Assembly (NCBI GenBank): GCA_021325635.1
Contig: JAJPGV010000054.1
Location: forward strand, 1 to 53,902
Source of the DNA: Chloroflexota bacterium
GTDB lineage: Bacteria; Chloroflexota; JAJPGV01
Direction: 5' to 3'
Length of the DNA: 53,902 nt
Under the pieces are notes generated by a model that had not been told where the DNA came from, did not search any database, and saw only the letters and a program-made list of their open reading frames with translations. The translations under genes were made by a program, and so were the position numbers. Below, piece by piece: positions 8,020 through 16,628 of the stretch. Each line of letters begins with the position of its first letter. Positions within the stretch are counted from its first letter, which is position 1.

Positions 8020-8601
8020 ATGCCCTGGGAATACGACACCAACCTGTCCAAGGTGGTTTGGGCTATCACCTATCTGGGCGTGGCTACGGTCAAGGGCGTC
8101 TTCAAGGACGTTCGCGCCGAGCTCGAGATCGACGCCCCGGATCCGCGTCAGTGGCGAGTGGACGTGACCATTGGCGCCGCCAGCTTGCAGAGTGGTTACG
8201 ACCGCATGGACGAGCACGCCAGGAGCGCCGACTTCCTGGACGTCGAACGCTACCCGACCATTCGCTTCGTCAGCCGCCAGGTCCAGGTGCTGGAGGAGAC
8301 GGCGCTGCCGCTTGAGGGTCAGCCCGCCGGCGTCACCGCCTGGCAGCCACGTGCCGATCGCTTCTACCTTGGCGGCGAGGTCACCCTGCATGGCGTCACC
8401 CGGCCCGTCGAGCTGGAGGTGTGGTTCCGCGGCGAAGCCTCGGACATCCGCGGCCGTACACGGCGGGCCTTCACCGCCACCACGTCGGTGAACCGCGGCG
8501 AGTTCAATGTGAACGTGCCGCCGCAGGTGGATCCTGCCAAAACGGTCGTCGGCGAGCAGATCCGCATCTCGCTCGAAGTCATCGCCAACAAGCTTGGCTG
8601 A
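8020..8601 (+). CDS. YceI family protein
   Basis: A 193-residue YceI/polyisoprenoid-binding-like lipocalin-fold protein. It opens with the family signature WEYDTNLSKVVWAITYLGVA, followed by VKGVFKDVRAELEID and a repeated strand pattern ending in the duplicated region with GGEVTLHGVTRPVELEVWF. There is no signal peptide, so it is probably cytoplasmic, unlike periplasmic E. coli YceI. YceI proteins bind hydrophobic or amphiphilic ligands, and a role in handling a hydrophobic intermediate is only a guess. It lies in the middle of the catabolic cluster, 67 bases after hydrolase 2 and 29 bases before the dehydrogenase. Confidence 0.85.
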   Translation: MPWEYDTNLSKVVWAITYLGVATVKGVFKDVRAELEIDAPDPRQWRVDVTIGAASLQSGYDRMDEHARSADFLDVERYPTIRFVSRQVQVLEETALPLEGQPAGVTAWQPRADRFYLGGEVTLHGVTRPVELEVWFRGEASDIRGRTRRAFTATTSVNRGEFNVNVPPQVDPAKTVVGEQIRISLEVIANKLG

Positions 8602-8630
8602 GCGGCAGCAAAGCGCCTGAAGGTCGAGCT

Positions 8631-9863
8631 GTGACCGATACGCTGAGGCTGGGCATCGCCGGGCTGGGCATGGGCGCGGGTCGAGTCATTCCCGAGATCG
8701 CCGAGCTGCCCTTCATCACCCTGACCGCCGGCGCCGACGTGCGGGAGCACGCTCGGCTGCAGTTCCGCGACGAGTTCAAGGCCGAGGTCTATGCCAGCGT
8801 CGAAGAGATGTGCGGCAGCCCCAACGTGGATGCGGTGTACGTCGCGACACCGCACGAGCTCCACGCCCAGCACGCCATCGCCGCGCTGAGCTGCAAGAAG
8901 CACGTCATTGTCGAGAAGCCCATGGCGCTGTCCATCGACGAGTGCGAGGCCATGAACGCGGCGGCCGAGGCCAACGGCATGGTGCTGCTGTGCGGCCATA
9001 CGCACAGCTTCGATCCGCCCGTTCGCAGGATGGCGGAGATCGTGCGCAGTGGCGAGCTCGGCGGGCCACTCATGATCAACAGCTCCTTTTACAAGAACTT
9101 CATCTATCGCCCGTTCTCCGATCACGACGTGGCCATGAGCCGCGGCGTCGTGCTCAACCAGGGGCCACACCAGGTCGATGTCGTGCGGCTCCTTGGCGGA
9201 GGCATGGTACGCAGCGTGCGGGCTTCGGCCGTGGCCGGAGATCCCAGCCGCGGCGAGCCCCCCGACAGGCCGGCCGAGGGCAACTACGTCTGCTACCTGC
9301 AGTTCGAGGACGGCCTGGCCGCCTCATTGGTGTTCGGCGGCTATGCCTATTTCGATACCGCCGAGCTGGTGTGGGGCATTGGCGAGGGCGGCCTGATCGT
9401 CGATCCTCAGGCCTTCGTGCGGTCGCACTGCTTCTTCGAAGAGATCGGCCGCGGGCCCGACCGCCGCCAGCGCATGGAGCGGCTGCTCGAATCCTGGCGC
9501 TACGGCGGCGAGCACGTGGGCGAATGGTTCCAGGCAGGCGCAACGATCGAGTCTGGCGGCAAGCGTCACCAACCCTTCTTCGGGCTCACGATCGTTACCT
9601 GCGAGCGGGGCGAGCTGCGTCAGTCGCCCGACGGCGTGTACGTCTACACCGCGGAAGGGCGGCGAGAGGTGCCTATCGCCGCGGGAGCGCACGGGCGCGA
9701 GGCGGAGATGCGCGAGCTGTACGAGGCCGTGGTGAACCAGCGTAAGGCCTTCCATGACGGCCGTTGGGGCGAGGCTACGCTTGAGGTCTGCCTGGCGATG
9801 CTCGAATCAACCGCTCAGCGCCGCGAGATCTACATGTCACACCAGGTGCCCGCGGCTGCCTGA
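8631..9863 (+). CDS. Gfo/Idh/MocA family dehydrogenase, phthalate dihydrodiol dehydrogenase-like
   Basis: A 410-residue NAD(P)-dependent oxidoreductase. The Rossmann motif GIAGLGMGAG starts at residue 8. The catalytic-lysine motif is EKPMALSIDE, followed by GHTHSFDPP. The N-terminus (VTDTLRLGIAGLG) and the VYVATPHELHAQHA segment resemble 4,5-dihydroxy-4,5-dihydrophthalate dehydrogenase (Pht4), which re-aromatises the cis-dihydrodiol made by phthalate dioxygenase. A phthalate-dioxygenase-like gene heads the same cluster, which strengthens this. The GTG start at 8631 follows GAAGG and gives the expected family N-terminus. The longer upstream frame is translated yceI sequence. Sugar or inositol dehydrogenase activity cannot be excluded. 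Confidence 0.85.
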   Translation: MTDTLRLGIAGLGMGAGRVIPEIAELPFITLTAGADVREHARLQFRDEFKAEVYASVEEMCGSPNVDAVYVATPHELHAQHAIAALSCKKHVIVEKPMALSIDECEAMNAAAEANGMVLLCGHTHSFDPPVRRMAEIVRSGELGGPLMINSSFYKNFIYRPFSDHDVAMSRGVVLNQGPHQVDVVRLLGGGMVRSVRASAVAGDPSRGEPPDRPAEGNYVCYLQFEDGLAASLVFGGYAYFDTAELVWGIGEGGLIVDPQAFVRSHCFFEEIGRGPDRRQRMERLLESWRYGGEHVGEWFQAGATIESGGKRHQPFFGLTIVTCERGELRQSPDGVYVYTAEGRREVPIAAGAHGREAEMRELYEAVVNQRKAFHDGRWGEATLEVCLAMLESTAQRREIYMSHQVPAAA

Positions 9864-9904
9864 GCCGGCCCTGTCTCGGGCCCACTTCACGAGGAGTCGA
9901 TTGC

Positions 9905-11566
9905 TTGGCTGAACCGTCCCAACCGCCCACCGGATCATCGACGGACGTCTCGGACGCCGTCCGCCACTTCCATGCGGGCAACGCCGGCTGGCACCTGCAC
10001 GGCGACGGTTACGAGGACCACTTCCACGATCACGGCGATCCGCTCACGCCGGAGCAGATGGCCGCTCTCCAGGACGCGCTCTACAGGCTGGAGAACGTCG
10101 AGCTGACCACGGTGGGCGTTGACATCGGCTCCTCCACCTCGCATCTGATGTTCGCCAAAGTGCACCTCAAACGGTTGGGGGATTCGCTGTCCAGTCGCTT
10201 CGTCGTGGTCAATCGTGAGGTGCTGTGGCGCTCGCCTATCCTGCTCACGCCCTACCTGCCCGATAACCGCATCGACGCCGAAGCACTGGGCCGCTTTATC
10301 CATCAGGGCTACGCTGCTGCCGGACTGGACCGATCGAGCGTCGATAGCGGGGCCATCATCCTCACCGGCGAGGCGCTGCGACGCAGCAATGCCCGAGCCA
10401 TCGCCGACCTGTTTGCCGACCAGGCAGGCAGGTTCGTGTGCGCCTCGGCCGGGCACAACATGGAGGCGCTGATGGCCGCTCACGGCTCGGGAGCGGTCGA
10501 TTTGTCCCGACGGCTCGGGCAGACCGTCCTGAACGTCGATATCGGCGGAGGGACGACCAAGTTCAGCCTGATCCACAACGGTGAGGTGCTCCAGACGGCG
10601 GCGGTGGCCGTAGGTGGCCGGCTGGTGGCGCACTCGGACGGGCGCGTGAACCGGGTCGAACCGCCGGCCCGGCAGGTGGCGCAAGCGCTGGGCATCGATC
10701 TCCAGCTCGGCGCCGAGCTGGCCGCCGGCGACGGCCAGCGCCTGGTCGGGCAGTTCGCTGAGGTGCTCATGCAGTACATGCTCGACCTTCCGCGCTCGGA
10801 GCTTGCGACCGAGCTGCTGATTACCGACCCGCTGCGCTTCGAGGTGAAGCCGCAGGCGCTGACCTTCTCCGGCGGGGTATCCGAGTACGTGTATGGTCGC
10901 GAGGAAACCGAATTCGGCGATCTGGGCCGTCCGCTCGCTCAGGAGCTGATGGCGGCGGTTGCCGCCGGCCGTCTGCCGCTGCCGATCCTCGATCCGGGGC
11001 AGGGCATTCGGGCGACCGTTATCGGCGCCTCGCAGTTCGCCGTGCAGGTCAGCGGCAATACCATTACCGTGACCGACCCCGACGTGCTGCCGCTGCACAA
11101 CCTGCCTGTGGTCTTCCCTCGGCTCGACCTGGAAGAGGAGATTCTGCCCGACGCTGTGGCTTCGGCCCTCGATCAGGCGCTCGCGCAGTTCGACCTGCAC
11201 CCCGGGCACGATCCCATGGCCGTTGGCATCCGCTGGCGAGGCGAGCCCATCTATCCGCGCCTACGCGCGCTGGCCGAAGGCGTGGTGCAAGCGCTGGATC
11301 ACAGCATCGAGCACGGCATGCCGCTGGTGCTGCTGGTGGATGGCGACGTGGGCAACACCCTTGGGCGCATCCTCAGGAATGAGCTGGACGTGGACAGCCC
11401 GGTGCTGTCCATCGACGGGCTGGATCTGAACGAGTTCGACTATGTGGACCTGGGCGAGATCATCTCCCCTGCCAACGTGATGCCTATCGTCATCAAGTCG
11501 CTGTTGTTCAGCAGCGGTACGCAGCTGGCCGGCGATCACCACAAGGAGCCAGCGGCGGCCGGATGA
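9905..11566 (+). CDS. EutA-like ATPase (ethanolamine ammonia-lyase reactivating factor family)
   Basis: A 553-residue ASKHA-fold protein related to EutA, the ATP-dependent chaperone that reactivates adenosylcobalamin-dependent ethanolamine ammonia-lyase. TTVGVDIGSSTSHLMF is the phosphate-binding loop. SGAVDLSRR and LNVDIGGGTTKFSLI are the second loop, and VAVGGRLVAHSDG follows as in EutA. The first 65 or so residues are an extension with a cluster of seven His (HFHAGNAGWHLHGDGYEDHF and on). The TTG at 9905 is supported by GAGGAG eight bases upstream. No eutB, eutC or other B12 lyase is in the window, so its client is unknown. It could instead power a HyuB-type enzyme; that is speculation. Confidence 0.8.
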   Translation: MAEPSQPPTGSSTDVSDAVRHFHAGNAGWHLHGDGYEDHFHDHGDPLTPEQMAALQDALYRLENVELTTVGVDIGSSTSHLMFAKVHLKRLGDSLSSRFVVVNREVLWRSPILLTPYLPDNRIDAEALGRFIHQGYAAAGLDRSSVDSGAIILTGEALRRSNARAIADLFADQAGRFVCASAGHNMEALMAAHGSGAVDLSRRLGQTVLNVDIGGGTTKFSLIHNGEVLQTAAVAVGGRLVAHSDGRVNRVEPPARQVAQALGIDLQLGAELAAGDGQRLVGQFAEVLMQYMLDLPRSELATELLITDPLRFEVKPQALTFSGGVSEYVYGREETEFGDLGRPLAQELMAAVAAGRLPLPILDPGQGIRATVIGASQFAVQVSGNTITVTDPDVLPLHNLPVVFPRLDLEEEILPDAVASALDQALAQFDLHPGHDPMAVGIRWRGEPIYPRLRALAEGVVQALDHSIEHGMPLVLLVDGDVGNTLGRILRNELDVDSPVLSIDGLDLNEFDYVDLGEIISPANVMPIVIKSLLFSSGTQLAGDHHKEPAAAG

Positions 11567-11579
11567 CCTGGCAGGCGCC

Positions 11580-11585
11580 TACAAT
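11580..11585 (+). promoter_or_regulatory. Possible -10 element (TACAAT) upstream of bicupin 1
   Basis: TACAAT matches the -10 consensus at five of six positions and lies in the 74-base gap before the bicupin gene. I see no convincing -35 at the proper distance, so this may be only an internal weak promoter. Confidence 0.2.
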
Positions 11586-11640
11586 TGCGCTCGGACTTTC
11601 GCCGGCCGTCTACCAACAGGGCTGGCACTAGGAGACAAAG

Positions 11641-12792
11641 ATGGCTGCACCCGCTCAGGTCGCCGGCGATGATTCGGGGACGCTGGAGACCTTCGAATCG
11701 CTGGACCACTACCGCGATTGGCAGGAGCGCGAGGGCGTGCCGGTGGTGCGTGGCTTCTACATCGAAGACCTGAATACCCTGGAGCTGGGGTCATGGGAGC
11801 GCAAGGGCGGCCGTGGCGCCTTCGTGAACCTGGAAGGCACCGGAAACGTCAATGACGCGCATGTCGTGGAAATCAGAGCAGGCGGCGAGTCCGTGCCGGA
11901 GCATCATCTCTACGAGTCGCTGGTCTACGTCCTCTCGGGTCGCGGGTCCACCAGCGTGTGGTATGACCCGGCCCACAAGCAGACCTTTGAGTGGGGCAAG
12001 GGCAGCCTGTTCGCCATCCCCCTGAACGCCTGGTATCAGCATTTCAACGGCAGCGGATCCGAGCCGGCCCGCTACGTAACGGTGACCAGCGCGCCGACCA
12101 TCCTGCGGCTGTTCCATACCGAGGACTTCGTCTTCAACAACCCGTACGTGTTCAGCGATCGCTTCGCCGGGCAGTCCGATTATTTCTCCCGTGAGGGCAA
12201 GCTCTACGGCCGCCGCCGCCAGCGTGTGCTGCAGACCAACTTCGTGCCCGACGTCCATACCATCCAGCTCTACAGCTGGAAGCAGCGCGGCGGCGGCGGA
12301 AGCAACATCCTGCTGGAGCTGGCCGACAACAGCATGGGCGCCCACATCTCGCAGTTCGCCGCCGGCATGTACAAGAAGGCACATAAGCACGGTCCCGGCG
12401 CCCACGTCATCATCCTCGACGGCGTCGGCTATTCGCTGCTGTGGCGGCCGCAGGGCGGCGAGCCTATGCGCTGCGATTGGAAGCCCGGCACGGTCATCGT
12501 CCCGCCCGACGGCTGGTTTCACGAGCACTTCAATACTGGTTCCCAGCCGGCGCGTTACCTCGCGTTGAGATACGGCGGGGTGCGCCACCGGCAGCCGATG
12601 GCCATCTCGATCGGCGAAGGCTCGGACGTGAACGTCAAAGAAGGCGGCTGGCAGATCGAGTACGAAGACGAGGATCCGTCAGTTCACCGCATCTTCGAGT
12701 CGGAGCTGGCCAAGCACAACGCCGTCTGCCGCATGAAAGGTCTGGTGCCAAGCTGCACCGGCCTTCCACCCGAAGACGCGGGCGAGGATTAG
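11641..12792 (+). CDS. Bicupin protein, copy 1 (possible metal-dependent dioxygenase)
   Basis: A 383-residue protein with two cupin domains. The N-terminal cupin (about residues 75-150) is degenerate: it has PEHHLYESLVYVLSG instead of His-x-His. The C-terminal cupin (about 235-305) carries HKHGPGAH (His-x-His-x4-His) and PPDGWFHEHFN with the motif-2 His, so it can bind a metal as in three-histidine cupin dioxygenases such as gentisate dioxygenase. Ring cleavage is plausible but unproven. ATG 11641 follows AGGAGA. It is the last gene of the cluster begun at 2992 and overlaps the convergent HyuB gene by four bases. Paralogues are at 44153-45298 and 48001-49044. Confidence 0.82.
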   Translation: MAAPAQVAGDDSGTLETFESLDHYRDWQEREGVPVVRGFYIEDLNTLELGSWERKGGRGAFVNLEGTGNVNDAHVVEIRAGGESVPEHHLYESLVYVLSGRGSTSVWYDPAHKQTFEWGKGSLFAIPLNAWYQHFNGSGSEPARYVTVTSAPTILRLFHTEDFVFNNPYVFSDRFAGQSDYFSREGKLYGRRRQRVLQTNFVPDVHTIQLYSWKQRGGGGSNILLELADNSMGAHISQFAAGMYKKAHKHGPGAHVIILDGVGYSLLWRPQGGEPMRCDWKPGTVIVPPDGWFHEHFNTGSQPARYLALRYGGVRHRQPMAISIGEGSDVNVKEGGWQIEYEDEDPSVHRIFESELAKHNAVCRMKGLVPSCTGLPPEDAGED

Positions 12793-14816
12793 GTCCCGGC
12801 TAGCACCTTTCGCCGCTCGCGCACGTCGAGCATCTGCCCGCAACGCGGGCAGATGCTCTCTTCGAGCTCGAAATTCGGGCTGTCCCCATTCCAGCGGACG
12901 GCCAGCTGCGGGCCGGCGGCGGCCAGGGGCACGGTCCGGCGGATCGGTCCCGGGACCCCGTGATCGCAGCTGGGCACGTCGCTGACCTCGCGCCCCACGC
13001 GCTCGTCGCGCATCCTGCGCCGCAGGCTGGCCGTGGCCTGTCCGTCCACTTCGCAGCCGTCGGCTCCGAGCACGACTCCATAGCGCTCGCGGGCGGAGGC
13101 GGCGGAGACCGTCCCCGCTAGGACGTCCGCGCCCACCAGGGCCGGTTCGCGCAGCAGCGGGTCGCCGAAGCCACCTCCGCCGGGCGCGTGGAAGATCAGC
13201 ACGTCGTCCGGTCCCAGCATGGCGTCCGCCTTCGAGGGCAGGTGCTTGACCGCGCCACCCATCTGCTGGGGATCGCTCACCGCCTCGCCCGCGGCAAGGC
13301 GCTCCCACACCTCGCTGTCTGTCACCAGCGTCACCTGTGAGCCGCCGCCGGGATAGCCGCCGCGGATACCGCCGGCGTTCGATTCGTCGGTTCCGGCGGT
13401 GTTGGTGGATTTGAGGATGAGCCGGGTGTGGTTCGGGATCATGGCCGAGACAGAGGTCAGTCCGCCGCGATGCGCCCCAGGTCCGCCCGAATCGATCAGC
13501 TGGCGGCGGTACAGGTACAGCAGCGGCAGCTTCCATTCGACGCTCTCCACGTTGGCCAGGCTGCTGTACAGCGAGGTCACCTGCCCGGCATGGCTCACGC
13601 CGTCGGCAAACGCCCGCGCGCCCGCGCCGCCTCCGCGGTGGTCCGACAGCAGCGCTCCGACCCGCTGGCCCTTGCTGTTAGTGCCGAACACGTTGTTGCA
13701 GTTGCTGGAGACGTTCCACGACGGACAGGCCCGCTCCAGGTGCTGCTGGGAGGCGGCGAACATGTCGGCCACCACCTTGTTGGCCGCGGCCGTTACCAGC
13801 CAGCGGAAGCCGACCGTGGAGATGCTGCATGGCGCTGGAAAGCGGGCGTTGACCACCGAGCCCTCCGGCGCGCTCACGTGCAGGCACGGGCGCAAGCCCT
13901 CGTTCCAGTCGATGTCGCCGCCGCACAGGAAGGTGTAGATGGGCACGGCCGTTCCCGCGTAGCAGGCGTCGTAGGTGCAGTTGACCGCGGCGTCTACCTG
14001 CGCGTCGCTGCCCTCGTAATCGAAGAACAGATCCTCGCCGCGCTTATCGAGCCTCACCGCTACCCGTAGGATCCGATCCGAGCCCACGCGGTCCCCGTCC
14101 ATGAACACCTCGGCCGACCACGAGCCATCGGGCAGCTCGCGCAGGCGTTGGCGGATCTGCAGCTCGCCTAGCTCCAGCGAGTGCTCCATGGTCTCGACCA
14201 CCGCTGCCTTGCCGCGCTCCTCGATGAGCTCACGCATGCGCCGCTGGGCCACGTTGATGGCGCCAATCTGCGCCCTGAGGTCGAGCGCCGCCGTCTGCGG
14301 CAGGCGTGAGTTGGTCACGAACGTGTGCTCGACTTCCTGGCTCAGCTGTCCGGCGTTGACCAGCTTCAGGAAATAGCGTGGCGGTTCCTGGTAGAGCGTC
14401 CGCGCGTTGATGCAGAAGCTGCCTTCGTCGATGCCGCCCACGTCGGCGTGGTGCAGGACGTTGGCCACCCACAGCAGAGGCTCGCCGTCGTGGAAGAACG
14501 GGCTCGCCAGGATCACGTCGTTCTGGTGCAGCGCTCCCAGATAGGGGTCGTTGACCAGGAAGATGTCGCCCTCGCACAGGCGACCGGCTTTGGTGATGAC
14601 GTTGCGTATGGTGCTGCCCATCGTGGTTACATGGACCAGCGAGCCGAAGCCGGAGACCGCCAGCTTGCCGTCGCGAGTGAATATGCCCACGTTGAAGTCG
14701 TTGCCTTCGACCACGATTGGCGAAGCGGAGATCATCCTGATGGTCACAGCCTGCTCGTCGTTGATCTGCCACAGGCGGTGTTTCAAGATCTCGTAGGTGA
14801 TAGGGTCGAGCTTCAT
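12789..14816 (-). CDS. Hydantoinase B/oxoprolinase family protein (HyuB-like), orphan copy
   Basis: A 675-residue protein of the HyuB/oxoprolinase-beta family, the catalytic partner of an ATP-dependent HyuA subunit in N-methylhydantoinases, 5-oxoprolinases and acetophenone-type carboxylases. The family N-terminus MKLDPITYEILKHRLWQIND, the EGDIFLVNDPYLGALHQND segment and PGGGGFGDPL near the end are clear. The ATG at 14816 has GGAG upstream and is preferred over an in-frame TTG at 14858. Only one Cys pair (CPRCG) of the C-terminal zinc ribbon remains, whereas the paralogue at 34619-36790 has two. No hyuA lies beside it; the nearest is at 32509. Its stop overlaps that of the convergent bicupin gene. 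Confidence 0.88.
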   Translation of the reverse strand: MKLDPITYEILKHRLWQINDEQAVTIRMISASPIVVEGNDFNVGIFTRDGKLAVSGFGSLVHVTTMGSTIRNVITKAGRLCEGDIFLVNDPYLGALHQNDVILASPFFHDGEPLLWVANVLHHADVGGIDEGSFCINARTLYQEPPRYFLKLVNAGQLSQEVEHTFVTNSRLPQTAALDLRAQIGAINVAQRRMRELIEERGKAAVVETMEHSLELGELQIRQRLRELPDGSWSAEVFMDGDRVGSDRILRVAVRLDKRGEDLFFDYEGSDAQVDAAVNCTYDACYAGTAVPIYTFLCGGDIDWNEGLRPCLHVSAPEGSVVNARFPAPCSISTVGFRWLVTAAANKVVADMFAASQQHLERACPSWNVSSNCNNVFGTNSKGQRVGALLSDHRGGGAGARAFADGVSHAGQVTSLYSSLANVESVEWKLPLLYLYRRQLIDSGGPGAHRGGLTSVSAMIPNHTRLILKSTNTAGTDESNAGGIRGGYPGGGSQVTLVTDSEVWERLAAGEAVSDPQQMGGAVKHLPSKADAMLGPDDVLIFHAPGGGGFGDPLLREPALVGADVLAGTVSAASARERYGVVLGADGCEVDGQATASLRRRMRDERVGREVSDVPSCDHGVPGPIRRTVPLAAAGPQLAVRWNGDSPNFELEESICPRCGQMLDVRERRKVLAGT
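12828..12858. repeat. Perfect 14-bp inverted repeat inside the HyuB 3' end
   Basis: GAGCATCTGCCCGC (12828-12841) and GCGGGCAGATGCTC (12845-12858) are perfect complements with a 3-base loop. The hairpin is formed by the codons of the zinc-knuckle SICPRCGQML. It also lies 36 bases beyond the stop of the convergent bicupin 1 gene, so it could help end transcripts from either side. No T-run follows. Confidence 0.6.
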
Positions 14817-14950
14817 CCCTGTCTCCGGCTGTGCTTCCTGCCCGAGTTTCGTGTGCAATACTCCGTTACTGTTTGCCCGGTCTCAGGGTCTGGATCGTAA
14901 CAGTTGGCACCCCTGGGGAGCTGGGTGGATAGGTAAAGGAAAGGCAAGCA
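14817..14950. promoter_or_regulatory. Divergent promoter region between HyuB and M29-like cassette
   Basis: This 134-base gap separates two divergent transcription units and must hold both promoters. On the minus strand TACGAT (14899-14894) is a possible -10 for the HyuB gene. On the plus strand the only clear element is the AAAGGAAAGG ribosome-binding site at 14935-14944. I see no strong -35 boxes. Confidence 0.3.
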
Positions 14951-16207
14951 ATGGCGAACAACGTGGCAGCTGAGCAGCGGCCGAAGCCGGGCCAGGTGGT
15001 GGAGGCCTACGCAGCGTCGGCGCGAGGGCGAGCCCTGATCCGGCGCGACCTCGTCGAGGGCGCCAAGGTCAAGGCCGGCGAGAAAGCGCTCATTCTGTGC
15101 GAGGCCAATGCCGGCGGCATCGACGCCGTTATCGACGTGGCCCGGGAGATCCTTGGCGATCTCCGCGCTGAGGTAAACGTCCTGCGGGTGCAGGAGCTCA
15201 TCCCGCTCAAGGCGGGCGTCGCCCAGGGCGCCTGGGCCGACATGGACAAGTGGCATCCGCCGGCCGAAGTGCTCGACGCCATCCTTGCCGCCGACGTCAT
15301 CCTCGACTACACCACGAACAGCCGCGGGGCCCAGAAGTACAACGAAGCCTTTCACACGATCAGCTCCTTTTGCGGCAAGCGGCTGTTTGCCTATCGCGCC
15401 GTCGAGGCGCCCGAAATCCTGTCAGGCGATCCTGAGCGGCCAATTGCCTGCCCGGACGCGGTCGAATACCCCAGCGAGCTGCTGGCCTTCATTGCCGACC
15501 GGATCAACGATGTCCTCATCTCGGCCGCGGAGGCCGGCGCGGAGATGCGCCTGACCAATCCCTGGGGAACCGACATACGCTTCAGGGCGCTGCCCGGGGA
15601 CGTTTGCATCCCGCGTGGAGGCATTCGCAGCTTTCCCGACCAGCCCCCATTCGGCTACGTGGGCGACGACGGCAACCGGCTGTACGTGGCGTTGGTCGGC
15701 TGCACCGTGACCGAAGACTGCCATGGGACCTGGGTCACCCGGCACTGCAGCCTCGTGGGCGGCGTGCTGTCCGAGCCGATGTCGGTCACCATCAGCAATG
15801 GCCAGGCCGTCGGCGCCGGCGGTGGACCCGAAGCGGCTCGGCTCATGGAGATGATCGCGGGCGAGGAGTGCCGCGTCCACGCTATTCTGGCTGGCCTCAA
15901 TCCCAAGGCGGCGCCGTTTCGCGACGGCCGTTACCTGCTGGAGAACAAGGGCGCTGCCGCGGGTGTATCGCACATCGCTTTCGGTGGCCCCGGCTTGTTC
16001 TACCGCAATGGTGGTTGGGGCGGCATTGGCAACAAGCACTTTCAGCTCGGCGATATCCCCAAAATCTCGCTCTGGGCCGGCCAGCACGCGCTCATCGATG
16101 AGGGTCACGTCACGATGCTCGAAGATGCGGGAGTACGCCAGGAGGCGGCCAAGTACGGCGATCCGGCAGTGCTGCTGAAGCAGTTCGATTGGCCGGCGGA
16201 GGTTTGA
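14951..16207 (+). CDS. M29 aminopeptidase-fold / NicX-like protein, cassette copy 1
   Basis: A 418-residue protein resembling the M29 (AmpS) metallopeptidase fold. That fold also includes NicX, the iron-dependent 2,5-dihydroxypyridine 5,6-dioxygenase. Landmarks are KAGEKALILCEANAGG near the N-terminus, ADVILDYTTNSRGAQKYNEA, LTNPWGTDIRF, and a His-rich end with SHIAFGGPG and NKHFQLGD. Given the Rieske partner and catabolic setting, a ring-cleaving oxygenase seems at least as likely as a peptidase; I cannot decide from sequence. ATG 14951 has AAAGGAAAGG upstream. It begins a three-gene cassette with a 2-base gap to the next gene. The paralogue at 38637-39890 heads an identical cassette. Confidence 0.7.
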   Translation: MANNVAAEQRPKPGQVVEAYAASARGRALIRRDLVEGAKVKAGEKALILCEANAGGIDAVIDVAREILGDLRAEVNVLRVQELIPLKAGVAQGAWADMDKWHPPAEVLDAILAADVILDYTTNSRGAQKYNEAFHTISSFCGKRLFAYRAVEAPEILSGDPERPIACPDAVEYPSELLAFIADRINDVLISAAEAGAEMRLTNPWGTDIRFRALPGDVCIPRGGIRSFPDQPPFGYVGDDGNRLYVALVGCTVTEDCHGTWVTRHCSLVGGVLSEPMSVTISNGQAVGAGGGPEAARLMEMIAGEECRVHAILAGLNPKAAPFRDGRYLLENKGAAAGVSHIAFGGPGLFYRNGGWGGIGNKHFQLGDIPKISLWAGQHALIDEGHVTMLEDAGVRQEAAKYGDPAVLLKQFDWPAEV

Positions 16208-16209
16208 GC

Positions 16210-16620
16210 ATGAGCGCCGCTGAAACGCTGCAGCAGGCGATGGACCGCGCCCTGGCCCACCCCGAAGGGGCACACATCGCGGCCAGCTACGACCGCACCT
16301 TTCAGTTCGAGCTGGAAGAAGGGGATCGTTTCTACCTCGAGCTGTTTGGGGGCAAGGCCGCGGTGAAGCCCGGAGACTGCGGCCTGGACTGGAAACGGGC
16401 GGACTGGGAGCGGGTGACCTGCATTCGCACCTCCCGGCAAACGTTGGAAGACATCCTCACCGGCCGCCGCCTGGTGACTGAGGCGTACTTCGACCGCGAG
16501 TTCGGCTTCGCTCCGCATCGCGCGGCCACGAGGCATGTGGCTGCCTCCGCCGTGATGGGCTGGCTGTACACTCTAATCCGGTTGGCTGGCGAACAGGCCA
16601 AACGCGGGGGTGCAGCATAG
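16210..16620 (+). CDS. Small SCP2-like protein, cassette copy 1
   Basis: A 136-residue protein with no transmembrane segment. Its middle (WERVTCIRTSRQTLEDILTG, then RLVTEAYFDREF) resembles the SCP2 sterol-carrier fold, where a phrase of this type follows a short beta sheet. The match is by pattern only. Such proteins bind hydrophobic ligands, so it might present the substrate or act as a small accessory subunit. The gene is wedged between the M29/NicX-like gene (2-base gap) and the Rieske gene (8-base gap). The same arrangement recurs at 38186-38632, which argues for a fixed functional link. Confidence 0.6.
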   Translation: MSAAETLQQAMDRALAHPEGAHIAASYDRTFQFELEEGDRFYLELFGGKAAVKPGDCGLDWKRADWERVTCIRTSRQTLEDILTGRRLVTEAYFDREFGFAPHRAATRHVAASAVMGWLYTLIRLAGEQAKRGGAA

Positions 16621-16628
16621 CGTCATCA

